Notes under the pieces: model-generated
What the model was told of the DNA's origin: nothing
The model's input: the letters and a program-made list of their open reading frames with translations, nothing else
The model's database searches: none
NCBI GenBank assembly: GCA_020310875.1
Contig: CM035435.1
Coordinates: forward strand, 67,907,955-67,971,954
Source: Ceratopteris richardii
Lineage: Eukaryota; Streptophyta; Polypodiopsida; Polypodiales; Pteridaceae
Reading direction: 5' to 3'
DNA: 64,000 nt
Made by a program: the position numbers and the translations under genes
Shown here: in pieces, positions 1-12,968 of the stretch
How the letters are laid out: each line of letters starts with the position of its first letter
Position numbering within the stretch: position 1 is the first letter of the stretch

Positions 1-364
1 TGCTTTGGTCATCTGAATTTTACTTTTGCTATGCCTAATGAAATCTGAAATGGTATCCTCTCTACCCAAACTTGAGGCACCTAGTAAACATGCCTATAAA
101 GGCCATATTTTGGGCAAAGTGCAGCTTTCCTCCTTCCCAAAAGATGGTTCACTTAGAGCTACTCAAAAATTGTAGCTTGTTCACAATGATGTTTGTGGTC
201 CTATGCAAACACCTTTGGGAACTACCTTTTCTTCATGAATTTTATTGATGATTTTTCAAGGCATGCATGGGTGTATCCATTGAAAGAAAATTCCAAAGTT
301 TTTGTGTTTGAAATAGTTTCTGGTTTTGGCTAAAAATCTGTTAACATGTAAAATAAACATCACC
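1..364 (+). pseudogene. COP-A pol, left piece (pre-integrase and integrase start)
   Basis: The translated sequence is close to the matching part of COP-D: the GAG-pre-integrase zinc-binding region, then the first part of the integrase core. In a working element this enzyme inserts the cDNA into host chromosomes. Here it is a fossil, cut off on the left by the window edge and on the right by the COP-B insertion. Confidence 0.85.
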
Positions 365-369
365 CATTC

Positions 370-601
370 TATTGATATATTTAGATAGTGATGTGTGTGA
401 ACACTCTAGGACCGTCGGGGCACTTTTTTCCCTCTTTAGGAGGTTTTTTCCCCCTCGACTTGTATATACCCCTGTTGCCCTAATGGACTACTTATCTTTG
501 TACATTCTAGTGGTAATACATTCAGTATTGTGTGTTGTGCTCCAAGCTTTTTCTTCTTCCTTGTGTTGTTCGCGTGCTTCCACAGACGTCTATCTCCAAC
601 A
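370..601 (+). repeat. COP-B 5' LTR
   Basis: This 232-bp LTR ends in CTCCAACA like the other COP LTRs. It holds a TATA-like GTATATAC about 95 bp in, where the element promoter would lie. The primer binding site starts about 3 bp beyond its end, near 604. Confidence 0.93.
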
Positions 602-956
602 ATTAGTATCAGAGCAAGTCCCTCCTTCATCTACGACGTCATCTACACCTCTCCGATCGCAGTCTCAAAATCGCACGAAATTTAGTGAGCATACTCAAGC
701 TATTTCAAAGATCAAAATTGCTTTGCTCTTTGGTGCCGAAATCGTGATCTGAGCTCATTTTGGCCTCTGAATGCACTATCGTAGTGCTTGTGCAGGCTAT
801 TTTGTCTTTTTGTGCCAAAGATATATACCAGTTTTGGTTCACCAATATAAGCGTTTCAAAGTCTACTACAGGTCTAGCATAATGCATTTGGGTAGTTCTG
901 TTCAACTTTTCAGATACAATCATTTTTCGGCATCAAGGTATTTTAGTCAGTGGCCA

Positions 957-3900
957 TGTCTGGAGTAGTGATGTATTCCATATGTTGGCTGTTGAGGATA
1001 AGTTGGATGGTACTAATTATCCATTGTGGGCTTATATGATGCATCATGTATTGGTCACAAAAGGACTATGGAATATTGTGCAAGGTGTTGAAAGACGTCC
1101 TATTACACCTGCGAATACAGGTAATGCAAATACAGGTATTGAAGCTAATGTAGATGGCACCAAAGATGGTGATATTCTGCAAATTCCTATTCGTGATGCG
1201 ATTTCTGTTGCACCTACTACAGAGCAAATTTATTGGGATGGCAGATATGATAAGGCACATGCATTGATAGCCTTGTCTGTCAAACGTACGATTATCCCTC
1301 CCATTCACTCTTGCAAAATAGCTAAGGATGCTTGGGATACACTTACCACATTGTACTAGGCTAGGAATGAGGCTCGTGTTGCTTACCTCCGAAAATAGTT
1401 GGAAAGTGAGCACATGAATGAAGGTGATTGTATGGATAGTTTTCTAACAAAGATCAAGGATTTGAAGGAACAATTGATTTATGTTGATGAAGTCCTTCCT
1501 GATAGTTCACTTGTGCAGACTGTTTTGAATAGTCTTCCCAACTCATATCAGAGTTTTGCTTCTACTCTTCGTTTGATGATAAAAGGAAATCCAAATTCCT
1601 TAACATTTGAAGGAGTTAGTTTCTATTATGTTGCAAGAAGATCAGTCCAGGCAGAACATGTCTATTATGTGTGTTGCAGATCAAGATTTCGTGGCTAGTC
1701 AAAAGGGCAAAGGAAAATGGAGCTCTTCTGCTAGTAAGCAGAAATTTGCTAATTTTGCACAATCGAAGAAGGAAGACAAGGATAAGAAGAAATCGAAAAA
1801 ATAGAATTTGTTTTGCAAATACTATAAAGCAAATGATCATGTCATTAAGAGCTATCCAAAACTGACTGCTAAAGAGGCAAAGAAGAAAGAGGCCGAAATG
1901 GTTGTTGCAGAGGCCTCTACACCAAAAACAGAGTCCGTTAATCTTGTGTAGGATGAAGAATGGGTGTTTACTACTGTTTGCAGTTTTGACCTATCTTCTC
2001 ATGAGCAGTGCATGTCTCTAGTAGAATCAGATGTTTGGTACTTTGATAGTGGGGTGACCAAACATATTACCTCGTAGTGCACTTTCTTCTCTTCACTCGA
2101 GCCTGCCCCTACAGGGAATACTGTTACATGTGCCAACAACTCCTCTTATCCTGTTGTGGGAGTTGGTAAGATCATTCTGACTACTACTGATGGTAGCTCT
2201 TTTACATTGTCGGATGCTTTATTTGTGTCAGGGATCAAGAAGAATTTGTTATCATTTTCGGCCTTAGTCAAGATTGGTTTGGTTGTGAATTTTGTTGATG
2301 ATAGATGTATAGTTCATGATCTGTCAAATGGCGATATGATTATTGCTTATGTCATTTCATCTCATGGGTTGTATAAGCTCATAGATTATGAAAAATCTAT
2401 GAATGATTCAGCATGTGCAGTACATGATTCTCAAGCTATGTCAGATGCCAGGCTTGGGCATGCACACTTTGGTCATTTGAATTTTGCTAGTTTGTTACAC
2501 TTGCAGAAATCTGAAATGGTGTCCTCTTTGCCCAAACTTGAGGCACCCTGTAAACATGTTTCTGAAGGCTGTATTTTAGGCAAAATGCAGCATTCATCCT
2601 TCCCAAAAGATTTTTTAGCTCGGGCTACTCAGAAATTGCAACTTATACATAGTGATGTATGTGGTCCTATGCAGACACCTTCTTTTGGAAACTATCTTTA
2701 CTTCCTGACTTTCATTGATGATTTTCCAGGCATGCATGGGTGTATCCACTCAAAGCAAAGTCCGAAGTGTTCATGTGCTTCAAACAGTTTTTGGTTTTGG
2801 CTAAAAATCTGTCAACATGTAAAATGGGCACCCTCTATTCTAATCGGGGGGGGGGGGATATATCTCTTCTGACTTCAATGCATTTCTCGTTGAATATGGG
2901 ATAAAAACTTAATGTACATTTCTGTATACACCTCGATAGAATGGAGTTGTTGAACACAAGGTCACTCATGGAGATGGTGAGGTGTATGGTCAAGAGTCAG
3001 GCTTTTCCACATAGTTTCTAGCTTGAGGTTGTCATTTGTGGAGCATATGTACCTAATAGATGTCCCACTAAAGCGCTACATTCTATCACTCCATATGAGG
3101 CTTGGCATGGTCGCAAGCCATCTGTTGCTTATCTGCGTGTTTTTCGTCGTTTGGCATATGCATTAGTGCCTGAACAACATCGCAGAAAATTGGATGATAA
3201 AGCAATAAAGTGTATTTTTGTTGGGTACAGTTCTGAAAGCAAAGGCTATCGTCTATATCATCCATAGACTAAATGCATTCTAGTTAGCCATGATATTGTT
3301 TTTGTGGAAGATGTTATTCAGTGCTTACTTTCATGTACTAAGGAGACATCTATTAGCTCCAAAGACATGTATGATACTTTTTAACCTCTTTTTACAGGTG
3401 GACAATCTAGTATTGGTCCTAAGGAGGCAACTTCTCAGCCTATGCAGGTTTCATGTGATGATGCAGATCATTCCATTTTTTATGTAGATTTACATGACGC
3501 ACTTGTTGATGAGAGAGCTGATATTGAGCAAGCAAAAACTATGCCAAAATGGCTAGTGTAGACTTTGCATGACAATAAATTAGATGCACCTCTATCATAT
3601 CACACTTGATCAAGCTCTCATAGTGCCTCTTTTGCATCAGATTGTTATGGTATGGATGCATCTAGTCTCTATGATGAGAATGAGCCTGTTTCATTTGATG
3701 AAGCACAAAATTTAGAAAATTGGATGGCCACTATGCAATCTGAATATGATGCTATAATGAAAAATGGTACTTGGTCTTTATGTGACTTGCCTCCTGGCAA
3801 GAAGGCCATTGGAACTAAGTGGGTATACAAGCTGAAACGTAAGCCTCATGGTACAGTTGACAGTTATAAGGCTAGGCTTGTTGCAAAGGGTTATGCCCAG

Positions 3901-5213
3901 GAAAGAGGCATTGATTTTGATGAAACCTTTGCATCTACATGCCGAATGACTATTGTTCGTAGCATCTGCGCACTTGCAGCTCATCAAGTTGGAATGTACA
4001 TCAATTCGACATTAAAACAACATTTCTGAATGGTGACTTGCATGAAGAAGTATATGTTTTTCAACCCAGTGGATTTGTGCATAAAGGGCATGAAAACTAG
4101 GTCTGCATGTTAAAGAAGGCATTGTATGGTTTAAAGAAAGCACCCATGCTTGGTATGAAAAGATACATGCCTATCTCATTGCACATGGTTTTGAGAACAG
4201 CCCAACTAAAAGCACCTTATATTTTAGGCGTGCTAATGATGTGCTTCTGATAATTGTGGTGTATGTTGATGACATGCTGCTCACTGGTCCTCATGACATG
4301 CATATTGCTGATTTTAAGGCTGATTTGCATGCCTCATTTGAGATGTTTGATTTGGCAGCATCATTATTTGGGCATTCAGTCTATGCAAGTTGATGGTGGA
4401 ATGGCTTTGTGTCAAACGAAATATATTGACACATTATTGTAGCGTTCTGGCCTTGAAGACTTTAAGCCTATTGCCACTCCTATGGAGACATGTTTAGGAT
4501 TGAGTCTTCATGATGTTGGAGATGCATTTGATGTTGTTCTCTATCAACAAGTTATTGGATGCTTGATTTACTTATGCATTACTCGGCCAGATATTGAGTT
4601 TGTTGTCTCATAGATGAGCAAGTTTATGCATTGCCCTAGTGTCAAGCATTGGTAGGCGATTAAGTGCATCTTTCGCTACTTGAGTGGTACCCGGCCACTT
4701 CCATTGTTTTATCCCAAGGGGGGATCACTACCGCCAGATTTGCATGCTTTTTTTTATAGTGATTGGGCTGGTTGTTATGACACTCATGTGCTCACCAGTG
4801 GTTATAGCTTCATGCTTGGTAGCTCATGTATATCTTGGTTGAGCAAGAAGCAGCCTATTGTGGCCACTTCCGGTTGTGAGGCTGAGTATAGGGCAACTTT
4901 CACAGTGAGTGTTGAGTGTGTGTGGCTCAGATGCCTTACGGCTGATTTAGGTGTTGGTCAGTCTTCTGCCACCACCATCTTCACTGACAGTTAGAGTGCA
5001 TTGGCAGTTGCAAGGAACCCTGTGTTCCATGCTCGCACTAAGCACATTGAGGTGCATTATCATTATGTCAGGGAGAGGTTCTCTGCTCGAGAGATCAGCT
5101 TGGCATATATGCCCATGCAGGAGAACATTGGAGACCTTTTTATGAAGGCTCTACCTAGGGAGAAGTTTGAAGCTTTCCACGAAGCTTTGGGCTTACTTCC
5201 TTTTGTGGATTGA
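957..5213 (+). pseudogene. COP-B gag-pol region
   Basis: Parts in order, by comparison with COP-D: gag with its UBN2-like core and a CCHC zinc knuckle (about 970-1950), aspartic protease around 2040, integrase about 2440-3200, reverse transcriptase about 3690-4300, RNase H about 4700-5213. In life the polyprotein would form the virus-like particle and copy and insert the element. It is a fossil with many breaks, and no function is expected. Confidence 0.9.
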
Positions 5214-5285
5214 TTCCACATAGCTTGGCACTTCCTTATACATGAGTGCCAGCTCCTTGTTCAATGCATCACTCCCAAGGGGATT

Positions 5286-5518
5286 TGTTGATATCTTTAG
5301 GTAGTGATGTGTGTGAACACTCTAGGACTACCGCGGCACTTTTTTCCCTCTTTAGGAGGTTTTTTTTTTCCCTGGCTTGTATATACGCCTATTGCCCTAA
5401 CGGGCTACTTATCTTTGTACATTCTCGTGGTAATACATTCAATATTGTGTGTTGTGCTCCAACCTTCTTCTTCTTCCTTGTGTTGTTTGCGTGCTTCCAC
5501 AAACGTCTAACTCCAACA
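5286..5518 (+). repeat. COP-B 3' LTR
   Basis: This 233-bp LTR is preceded by the short purine tract AAGGGGAT, the expected plus-strand primer. It starts TGTTGATAT and ends CTCCAACA, and is followed by the target duplication CATTC. Confidence 0.94.
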
Positions 5519-5523
5519 CATTC

Positions 5524-7900
5524 TAATATGGGAAGGGGGGAGGGGGAATACATGTCTTTTGATTTTAATGCATTTCTGGATGAACTTGGATAAAACATCA
5601 GTGTATAGTGCCACATACACCTCAACAAAATGGATTCGCCAAAAGAAAGAACAGATCTCTCATGGAGATGGCAAATATGGCCAAAAGTCAGGCTTCACCA
5701 CATAGTTCATGGCTTGAGTTTATTATGTGTGCAAAATATGTAATTAACACGTGTCCCACCAAAGCACTGTACTCTATCAGTTCCTATGAGGTTTGGCATG
5801 TTTGCAAGCCATCTATTGCTCATTTTCATGTCTTTGGTTGTTTTGCATATGCCTTAAAGCCTAAACAATGCAAAAATAGGATGATAAAGCAGTGAAATGT
5901 ATTTTTCCTGGGTATAGTTTTGAAAGCAAAGGCTGTCATCTATATCATCCATAGAATAAATGCATTTTGGTTAGTCGTGATGTTGTTTTATGGAAGATGC
6001 AATTCAGTCATTATTTTCATGTAGTAAGAAGACATCAGCTAGCTCCAAAGATGTATATGACACTTTTTTGTCTCTTTTTATATGTGGATAGTCAAGTGTT
6101 GGTCCAAATGATGCAATTTCTTAGCCTTTATAGGTTCCACATCATGATGTAGATCATTCCATTTTTTATGCACATTTATATGATGTACTTGTTGATGAGA
6201 GTGCTGATATAGAGGAGGAAAAATCTATACCTAAATGGTTTGTGCACACTTTGCAAAATAGCAAATTAAATGACCTCTCTCATATCATACTCGTTCAAGC
6301 TCTCATAGTGCTTCTTTTGCATCATATTGATGTGCAATGGTTGCCTCTAGTCTTTGTGATAAGAATGAGAATGTTTCTTTTGATGAAGCACAAAATTCAA
6401 AAAATTGGATGGCTGCTATGCAATCAGAATATGATGCTGTTATGAAGAATGGTACTTGGTCTTTATATGATTCGTCTCCAGAAAAAAGGTCATTCACACT
6501 AAATGGGTATACAAGCTAAAGCATAAGCTTGATGGAATAGTTGATAGGTATAAGGTTAGGCTTGTTGCAAAAGGCTATGCTCAAGAGAGCGACATTTATT
6601 TTGATGAGACCTTTGCTTCGACATGCCAAATGACTACTTTTCGTAGCAATTGTGCACTTACAGTTCATCATGCTTGGAAAGTATATCAATTGGATATTAA
6701 AACTACATTCCTGAATGGTGACTTACATGAAGAGTATGTATTTTAGTATCGTGTTTTTGTGTAGAGAGGGCATGAAAACAAAGTGTGCAAGTTGAAAAAA
6801 GGCATTATATGGTTTGAAGTAAGCACCACATCCTTTGGTATGAAAAGATACATGCCTAATTGATTGCATATGGATTTGAGAACAATCCAACTAAGAGAAC
6901 CTTCTATGTTAAGTGTGCAAATGATGTGCTTCTGATCATTGTTGTCTATATTAATGGCATGCTACCCATGGTCCTAATGAGAAGCATATTGCTAATCTTA
7001 AGATTGATTTGTATACCTCTTTTGAGATGTCAGATTTGGGGCATTTGCATCATTATTTGGCCATTCAGTTTATGCAAGTTGATGGTGGAATAATGTCAAA
7101 CAAAATACATTGACACATTTTTGTAGCATTTTGGCCTTCAAGATTGCAAACCTATTGTTATTCCTATGGAAACATGTTTATGATTGAGTCTTCATGATGC
7201 TAGAGATGCATTTAATGTTGTTCTCTATCTGGAGGTTGTTGGATTCTTGGTTAACTTATGCATAACTTAGTGTCATATTCGGTTTTTTGTCTCTTAGATG
7301 ATCAGGTTTATGCATTGTCTAGATGTCAAGCATTGGCAAGTAGTTAAGTGCATTTTTCCCTACTTGAGCGATACTCGGATACCTTGATTATTTTGTCCCA
7401 AGGAGGGATCTATACCACCAGATTTACATGCTTTTTTTGACTCTGACTAGGTTGGTTGCTATGATGCTTGTGTGTCCACTAGTGGTTTTTGCTTCGTGCT
7501 TAGTAACTCATGCATATCTTGGTCGAGCAAGAAGTAGACTACTATGGCCACTTCTAGCTGTGAGGCTGAGTATAGGGTAAAATTTCACAGCAATTGTTGA
7601 GTGTGTGTGGCTTAGATGCCTTTTGGCTGATTTGGAAGTTGGTTAGTCTTCTTCTACCACCATCTTCACTAATAGTCAAAGCACATTGGCAATTGGGAGG
7701 AACCCTGTGTTCCATGCTCACAAAAAGCACATTGAGTTGCATTATTATTATGTCAGGGAGAGGTTCTCTGTTGGGGAGATCACTTTGGCATATGTGCCCA
7801 CACAAGATAACATTGCATATCTTTTCACAAAGGCTCTCCTTCGAGACAAGTTTGAAGCTTTTCAAAAAGCTTTGGGCTTACTTCTTTTGTGGATTGATCT
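5524..7900 (+). pseudogene. COP-A pol, right piece (integrase end, reverse transcriptase, RNase H)
   Basis: The sequence after the COP-B target duplication continues the integrase of the left piece (C-terminal part to about 5900). It then passes through the reverse transcriptase (about 6390-6970) and RNase H (about 7420-7900). It is more diverged from COP-D than COP-B is, which agrees with COP-A being the older host. It is broken in many places. Confidence 0.88.
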
Positions 7901-7974
7901 CTTTCCACATAGCTTGGCATTTCCTTATACAGGAGTGCTAGCTCATTCTTCACTGCATCACTCCTGGGGCGATT

Positions 7975-8208
7975 TGTTGATATATTTGCGTAGTGATGTG
8001 TGTGAACACACTTAGGACTGTCGGGGCACTTTTTTCCCTCTTTAGAAGGTTTTTCCCCGTGGCTTGTATATATGCCTATAATCCTAATGGGCCACTTATC
8101 TTTGTACATTCAATTTGTAATACATTTAGTATTGTGTATTGTGCTCCAAGCTTCTTCTTCTTCTTCTGTGTGTTGTTTGCGTGCTTCCACACACCTCAAA
8201 CTCCAACA
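7975..8208 (+). repeat. COP-A 3' LTR
   Basis: This 234-bp LTR has the family ends (TGTTGATAT and CTCCAACA) and the internal TATA-like GTATATAT. Its 5' partner is outside the window, so neither the target duplication nor the LTR divergence can be read. Confidence 0.92.
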
Positions 8209-8560
8209 TTAGTTTCTACAACTTCATCATATCTAAATTAATATCTAGGTTTTTTGTTTCTATGTGTGGAAGTGTGCTTGTGATGTCCACATCCTCCCTT
8301 TGTGACATAGTTTCTCGAAATAACATGTAATTGCAAATGAAGTAAAGAAATGACTAAGATGATGCATAATGCATAAGTAATACTTAATACATTTTTCTGA
8401 AGCTCTATTTGTGGTTACCAAGTTCAACGGCTGTAATCCAATGCTCAAGACACCTCGTTCATTCCTTATCAATTCTAGAATTTAAATTTAAAATATCTAC
8501 TTGGTAGATGTTGGAGATAAGACTCATAGAAGCAATTTTAGAGGTAAAACAAAGAATATT
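8209..8560. repeat. Diverged RF copy (end of RF-c, start of RF-a)
   Basis: The stretch around 8270-8470 matches 34610-34800, 36910-37000 and 42890-43080. It shares the block CACATCCTCCCTTTGTGACA and the following text on a mildly diverged background. This is the DNA flanking COP-A. No gene is seen. Confidence 0.6.
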
Positions 8561-10249
8561 TTTAGGGTTGCAAAGAATGAAAGCAAGAAGCATGATGGAT
8601 GCACTCAAGAAATGCTAATGGGGGTCCCAAAATTTCCCAAACTATCCCTCAAATTAGCCATTTTTATGTAAAACTTACCTTTAGACATATGTTTAGAACT
8701 CATTTCTTGTAATTTAATCCATATTTGTGTGATTTGAATCATCCTTGATCTTAGGGAGTGAATTCCCAAGCCTCCATGGCCTTCGAATAATTTTTTGCAC
8801 TTAAATCAGACCTCAAGCAAGGGTTTAAGAACAGTTTTAACTTAGGTCAGACCTTAGAGTGTGAAGAGGGTCACTTTTTAAACTTGACGTGAAAGTGAAC
8901 AAAACCATCATTTTATTGTGCTTATTTTTCATTCTCTCTTTTGATCAAATATGAGTTTCTTGGGAGCTCTTGTGTCTTGTCTAGAAGTGGTGCTTGCTTG
9001 CATATGCGTGCATGTATGCATGTGTGTGTGAGACTCCTTGTGTCTGTGCATGATCCTAGAGTGGTGAAGATTGTCATATCACCAATTGGTCTCTCCAATT
9101 GACATTTTGCGAGCAAGGATCTATTGCTTGATGTTGATTGTTGCACTTGTCGTGCGAGTGGGTCTACATTGATTTGGCATCATTGTCAAGGGGATACATA
9201 TTTTCTTGTTTGAGATCACATCTCCTTCACTTTCAACTTCTTTCCATTGGATTTAGGTAAAATGTTGGTGAACAATAACCAATTTTGCATTCTTAGGGCT
9301 AGCATTTTTCAATGCATTTCTGATTTTTTCATTAAGCATGCATTCCACCTTCATTTTCCCCAGTTTCCACATCATTCTTTCATCTACACTCCATAGGGGA
9401 ACCATATAAAAGTACTACTAGTGGTTGTAGGCAAAGTCTGTAGAGCTACATTGATGAGTATAATTGTAAGGAAAAGGTAGCATTCACCTTTGGATGGTGA
9501 AGTGGCAAGCAAGGAGGTTGAGTGTATGCACTTCTTAGAGAGGTCATAGGGGAAACTTTGAGGCTCCAATAGTGGATATTAAAGATAGAATATGGGAAGG
9601 AAAACACCAATATACCTTGGGGAAAGCATGCCAAAGCATTGAGGTTTGTGTGTAATTTTATTTACTCACCAAAAGGGAAGTCCACAAGCTCTATAGATTT
9701 GGACTAAGAAAAGAAGTTGCTAATTGCATGTGTGTTTTTGTTTGAATTTAAGGCCAGCATAAAGCAAACGATGCATAAGAAGGTGAATAGGGTTCCCTAA
9801 CATCAAATAAATCCAATCCAAATTGTGTATGCAAAAAATGATGTTTGTAGGTGAGGACTTAGTAGAGAAATCGGCTTTCGGAGGCATGTATTTTCTTTGA
9901 CTTTTGAGGCTTGTGTGATTTATATGATGGATAAGGAACGTGACTCAAGTATATTGCACTGAAAGGAATCGAATTCAGGACATAATTGCAAGTATCTATG
10001 TCCTTGACCTCAAGTTGAGAAGAGTTGTTATTTCTCAAGTTCTCAATTCGAATGACCTACATGACCTGAAGTGGAGGAGAACATAGGGGAAATCATAAGG
10101 CATTTTTAGCATGTGGAAAGGAGAAAGGAAGGCACACTTTGCAAAAAACATCCCTAGAACAAGGAAGTTGTTAGTTGAAATAGAGGATTGTTTGTGTTAA
10201 AGATGAGACAAAGGATTTGTCAAGGGGCCTCACATCATTGTGCCAACTC
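8561..10249. other. No gene seen; possible remnant of an older LTR element
   Basis: This stretch is AT-rich with only short, unconvincing reading frames. Near 9174 there is a sequence resembling a Ty3/gypsy primer binding site, listed separately. Part of the stretch could therefore be an eroded gypsy LTR and leader, but no gypsy protein domain is legible. Confidence 0.4.
9174..9195 (+). other. Gypsy-like primer binding site remnant (tentative)
   Basis: TTGGCATCATTGTCAAGGGG resembles the Athila/Tat-type site TGGCGCCGTTGTCGGGGA with several C-to-T-like changes. It follows a possible LTR end (TCTACA near 9168). With no partner LTR or protein domain this stays tentative. Confidence 0.3.
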
Positions 10250-11230
10250 TATTTCCATGTATTATGAGGAAGAATAAGAAGATTCGGAGCACAAAACACA
10301 TTGAGTACTGATTGTGGAATGTACGAAGATATTTATTTGATTAGGGTTATGGATATATATGCAAATAAATGCAAAAATAAAAATTATAAGAGATAAAAGA
10401 CTACTTCGATGACCATAATGCATCAATAACAACATACAATAGCATTTTAAAACCAAAAACTCTATTAAAAAGATGTAAAAGACTAATTCAAAATGGCTCC
10501 AACCACTTTCAACAACAATTTCTTGCAATCCTTTCCAATCCTCACCAAACCTCAAATTATTGCCCCAAACGTTTTGTTGATGGGTTTCCAAAAAGTGATG
10601 GCATATGAAGTAGACCCCTAATTTGCAAAATATGGCTCCTGAAAATGGTAGGGCACTTATCAAAATTTGTAGATTTATAAAGAGACCCCTATCATACTAT
10701 AAATTTTGCAATTAATTACATAAATTATTAGCTAACATTCTTCTTTGAATCAATGCATAGCATACATAAATTAAATATTTGCTGAAAAGATTGAACATAT
10801 ATAGGTGAAGGAAAGTATGCAAGGAGGTACGACTTGATGAACGAAAGTGATTTTTGAGAAGCAAGAGAACTCCCAAAACTCTTTGATGTAGCTACTTACA
10901 TGAGTGCCACATGGCACTCATATGAAAGCCCATGTAGATATGATCAAGAGGAGGTGTAATCCTCCCCTATCATAAATTCTTTAAATGACACATATGAAGA
11001 TTATAGATAACTTTGCTTAGGCTTGATTTTGTTTATATTTTCTATATTTGGTTCCTTGACACGTTGGGTTTCTTATGGCTAAAATATGGTATATTTAAAG
11101 TGGCAATCATTATTGGAAAATTTCAAGTAGATAATCAATTACGATTCATCTTTGCCAGGTGTTGGATGTCTACAAGCTAATTAAGTAGTAAAAGTCCTCC
11201 AACATAACAACAACCATAATGAGGTTTTCT
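10250..11230. repeat. Diverged RF-b copy
   Basis: Text such as GTACGAAGATAT (about 10320), the CCACTTTCAAC motif (about 10500) and GACTTGATGAACGA (about 10832) appears in the same order at 40640-41940 and 48690-49280. It is more diverged than those copies. No gene is seen. Confidence 0.6.
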
Positions 11231-12383
11231 ATGTTATCTTTCATGCCCTTTGTCAACACACTAATTTATGTGCTCTTCAAGGTTTACAAGCTCTAACTTT
11301 ACACTTTTAAAATATATAAAATGAATCCTCACATAGATGATTTAGAATAGCTCTAGTAATCAAATAGGTCAAGGTTTAGTCGATACTCATGAACATAAAA
11401 GATAAAGAGAATTTGTTTTCAATAACCCATGAACATAAATTGCAATGTCCTCAGGATCCATAAAAGCTTTCATGTCACTGCTTCAATTAGCTACAAAGGT
11501 CCTGTTTTTTACATGAAGACATATAAAGATGAGAGATTTTCATTTGATGCACGAGAAAAACACCATCTAACATAAGTATACTAGTGAACTATAAAGCATT
11601 TTCTCAATTATATATGCCAAAATGAATCCAAGCAAACCCCAAATTCACCCTCAACTGAAATTGCAACTATAACTCATGGTATTCAACCATAATTCTATAT
11701 ATCAAATTAGCTCCATTATGCATACTATCAACTCAATACTATGACATCCCCACTAGCCTCATCAGGGCCTAATAGTGGTTATAGAACTAAGAATGAATAC
11801 ATGCTCACATATGCATCCCGCAATGCACACACACTATGAGCATGAGCGGACAAAAATTTCACTTCAAAAAGTAATGGGAAGACTCAATAATAATGAAGCC
11901 TAGCACAAAATACCAAAAAAAAAAGATATGAAAAATTACAAAAAAAATGCATGGTTGATATGGTAAACACACCTAATAACTTGTCGCAACTCAGACGAAG
12001 AATCCACAAATGAACATTGCATGTCCACTAATGTCAATGTTCCATTAGATACCTTATCTTTTAGCCATGTTTAGTAAAATATGGAGCATTATAATATTTT
12101 AGAGGTCATACATTGTGTATCCATATTTCTTTTCTAATAACTATTAGTATGAAGGATCCCAAAAGATGTTTGGCCCAATTGATGTTGATTAGCTATCTTC
12201 ATGGTCCCATACACATTTCGTATGTTCCTTGATTCTTAGCACCCCTTTTCACACTGCAAGACCTCATCCACATGTGCTTTGTATGTGATTACTTGTAATA
12301 CCACCAATCGGACCCCAAAGATGATAGGCTATATTGTACTTTTCTTGATTAGTTTGTGGATTTCATCTAAATCCTTCTAAATA
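11231..12383. repeat. RF-L copy, diverged subtype, left flank of COP-C
   Basis: This closely matches 41980-42860 and is a distant relative of the RF-L copies at 37640, 49704 and 59655. It is the target of the COP-C insertion and forms the first part of the tandem-array segment. Around 11410-11545 the plus strand reads a peptide with HKSF, ISYKGPVFY and FSFD, also present in the other RF-L copies. Whether this was ever coding is unproven. Confidence 0.65.
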
Positions 12384-12613
12384 TGTTGATATATTTAGGT
12401 AGTGATGTGTGTGAACACTCTAGGACCGTCGAGGCACTTTTTTCCCTCCTTAGGAGGTTTTTCCCCCCGGCCTGTATATATGCCTATTGCCCTAACGGGC
12501 TACTTATCTTTGTACATTCTAGTGGCAATACATTCAGCATTGTGTGTTTTGATCCAAGCTTCTTCTTCTTCCTTGTGTTGTTCACGTGCTTCCATAGACA
12601 TCTAACTCCAACA
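12384..12613 (+). repeat. COP-C 5' LTR (array copy 1)
   Basis: This 230-bp LTR has TGTTGATAT and CTCCAACA ends and an internal TATA-like GTATATAT near 12474. It is the true left end of the element and is flanked by AAATA at 12379-12383. Confidence 0.94.
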
Positions 12614-12615
12614 AT

Positions 12616-12630
12616 TGGTATCAGAGCAGG
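12616..12630 (+). other. COP-C primer binding site
   Basis: TGGTATCAGAGCAGG, 2 bp after the LTR, is the complement of the 3' end of plant initiator-Met tRNA and would prime minus-strand DNA. The same site follows the three internal LTRs at a spacing of 5188 bp. Confidence 0.93.
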
Positions 12631-12968
12631 TCTCCGCTTCATCTAGGGCATTGTCTATACCTCTCCAGTTGCACTCTCAGAGTCGCACGAAATTTGGTAA
12701 GCATACTCAAGGTGTTTCACATATCAAAACGGCTTCGCTTTATGGTGGCAAAATCGTGATCTGAGCTCATTTTTGCCTCTGAACGAACTATCGTAGTGCT
12801 TGTGCACGCTATTTCCTCTTTTTGTGCCAAAGGTATATACGAGTTTCGTTTCACCTATATAAGCATCTCAAAGTCTCCTACAGGTTTAGCAGAATTCGTC
12901 TAGGTAGTTCTATTCAAATTTTTGAGATATAATCAATTTTCTGCATCAAGGTATTTTAGTCACCGCTT

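Larger units (their letters stand above)
370..5518 (+). mobile_element. COP-B: complete-length Ty1/copia element nested in COP-A
   Basis: This is a 5149-bp element with a 232-bp 5' LTR and a 233-bp 3' LTR, flanked by a perfect 5-bp target duplication CATTC (365-369 and 5519-5523). A primer binding site resembling the initiator-Met tRNA complement follows the 5' LTR, and a purine tract precedes the 3' LTR. The order gag, protease, integrase, reverse transcriptase, RNase H is that of Ty1/copia. By eye the two LTRs differ at roughly 22 positions (about 9-10%), so the insertion is several times older than COP-D. The coding part is broken at ten or more places. Confidence 0.95.
1..8208 (+). mobile_element. 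COP-A: old Ty1/copia element, 5' end outside window, split by COP-B
   Basis: The left piece (1-369) reads as the zinc-binding and core region of a copia integrase. It stops where the COP-B LTR begins. The right piece (from 5519) resumes in the integrase and runs through reverse transcriptase and RNase H to a 3' LTR ending at 8208. The 5' LTR and gag lie before the window. The family is the same as COP-B, C, D and E, judged by LTR ends and protein sequence. It is broken in many places and must be older than COP-B, which is inserted in it. The right flank belongs to the RF repeat family. Confidence 0.9.
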
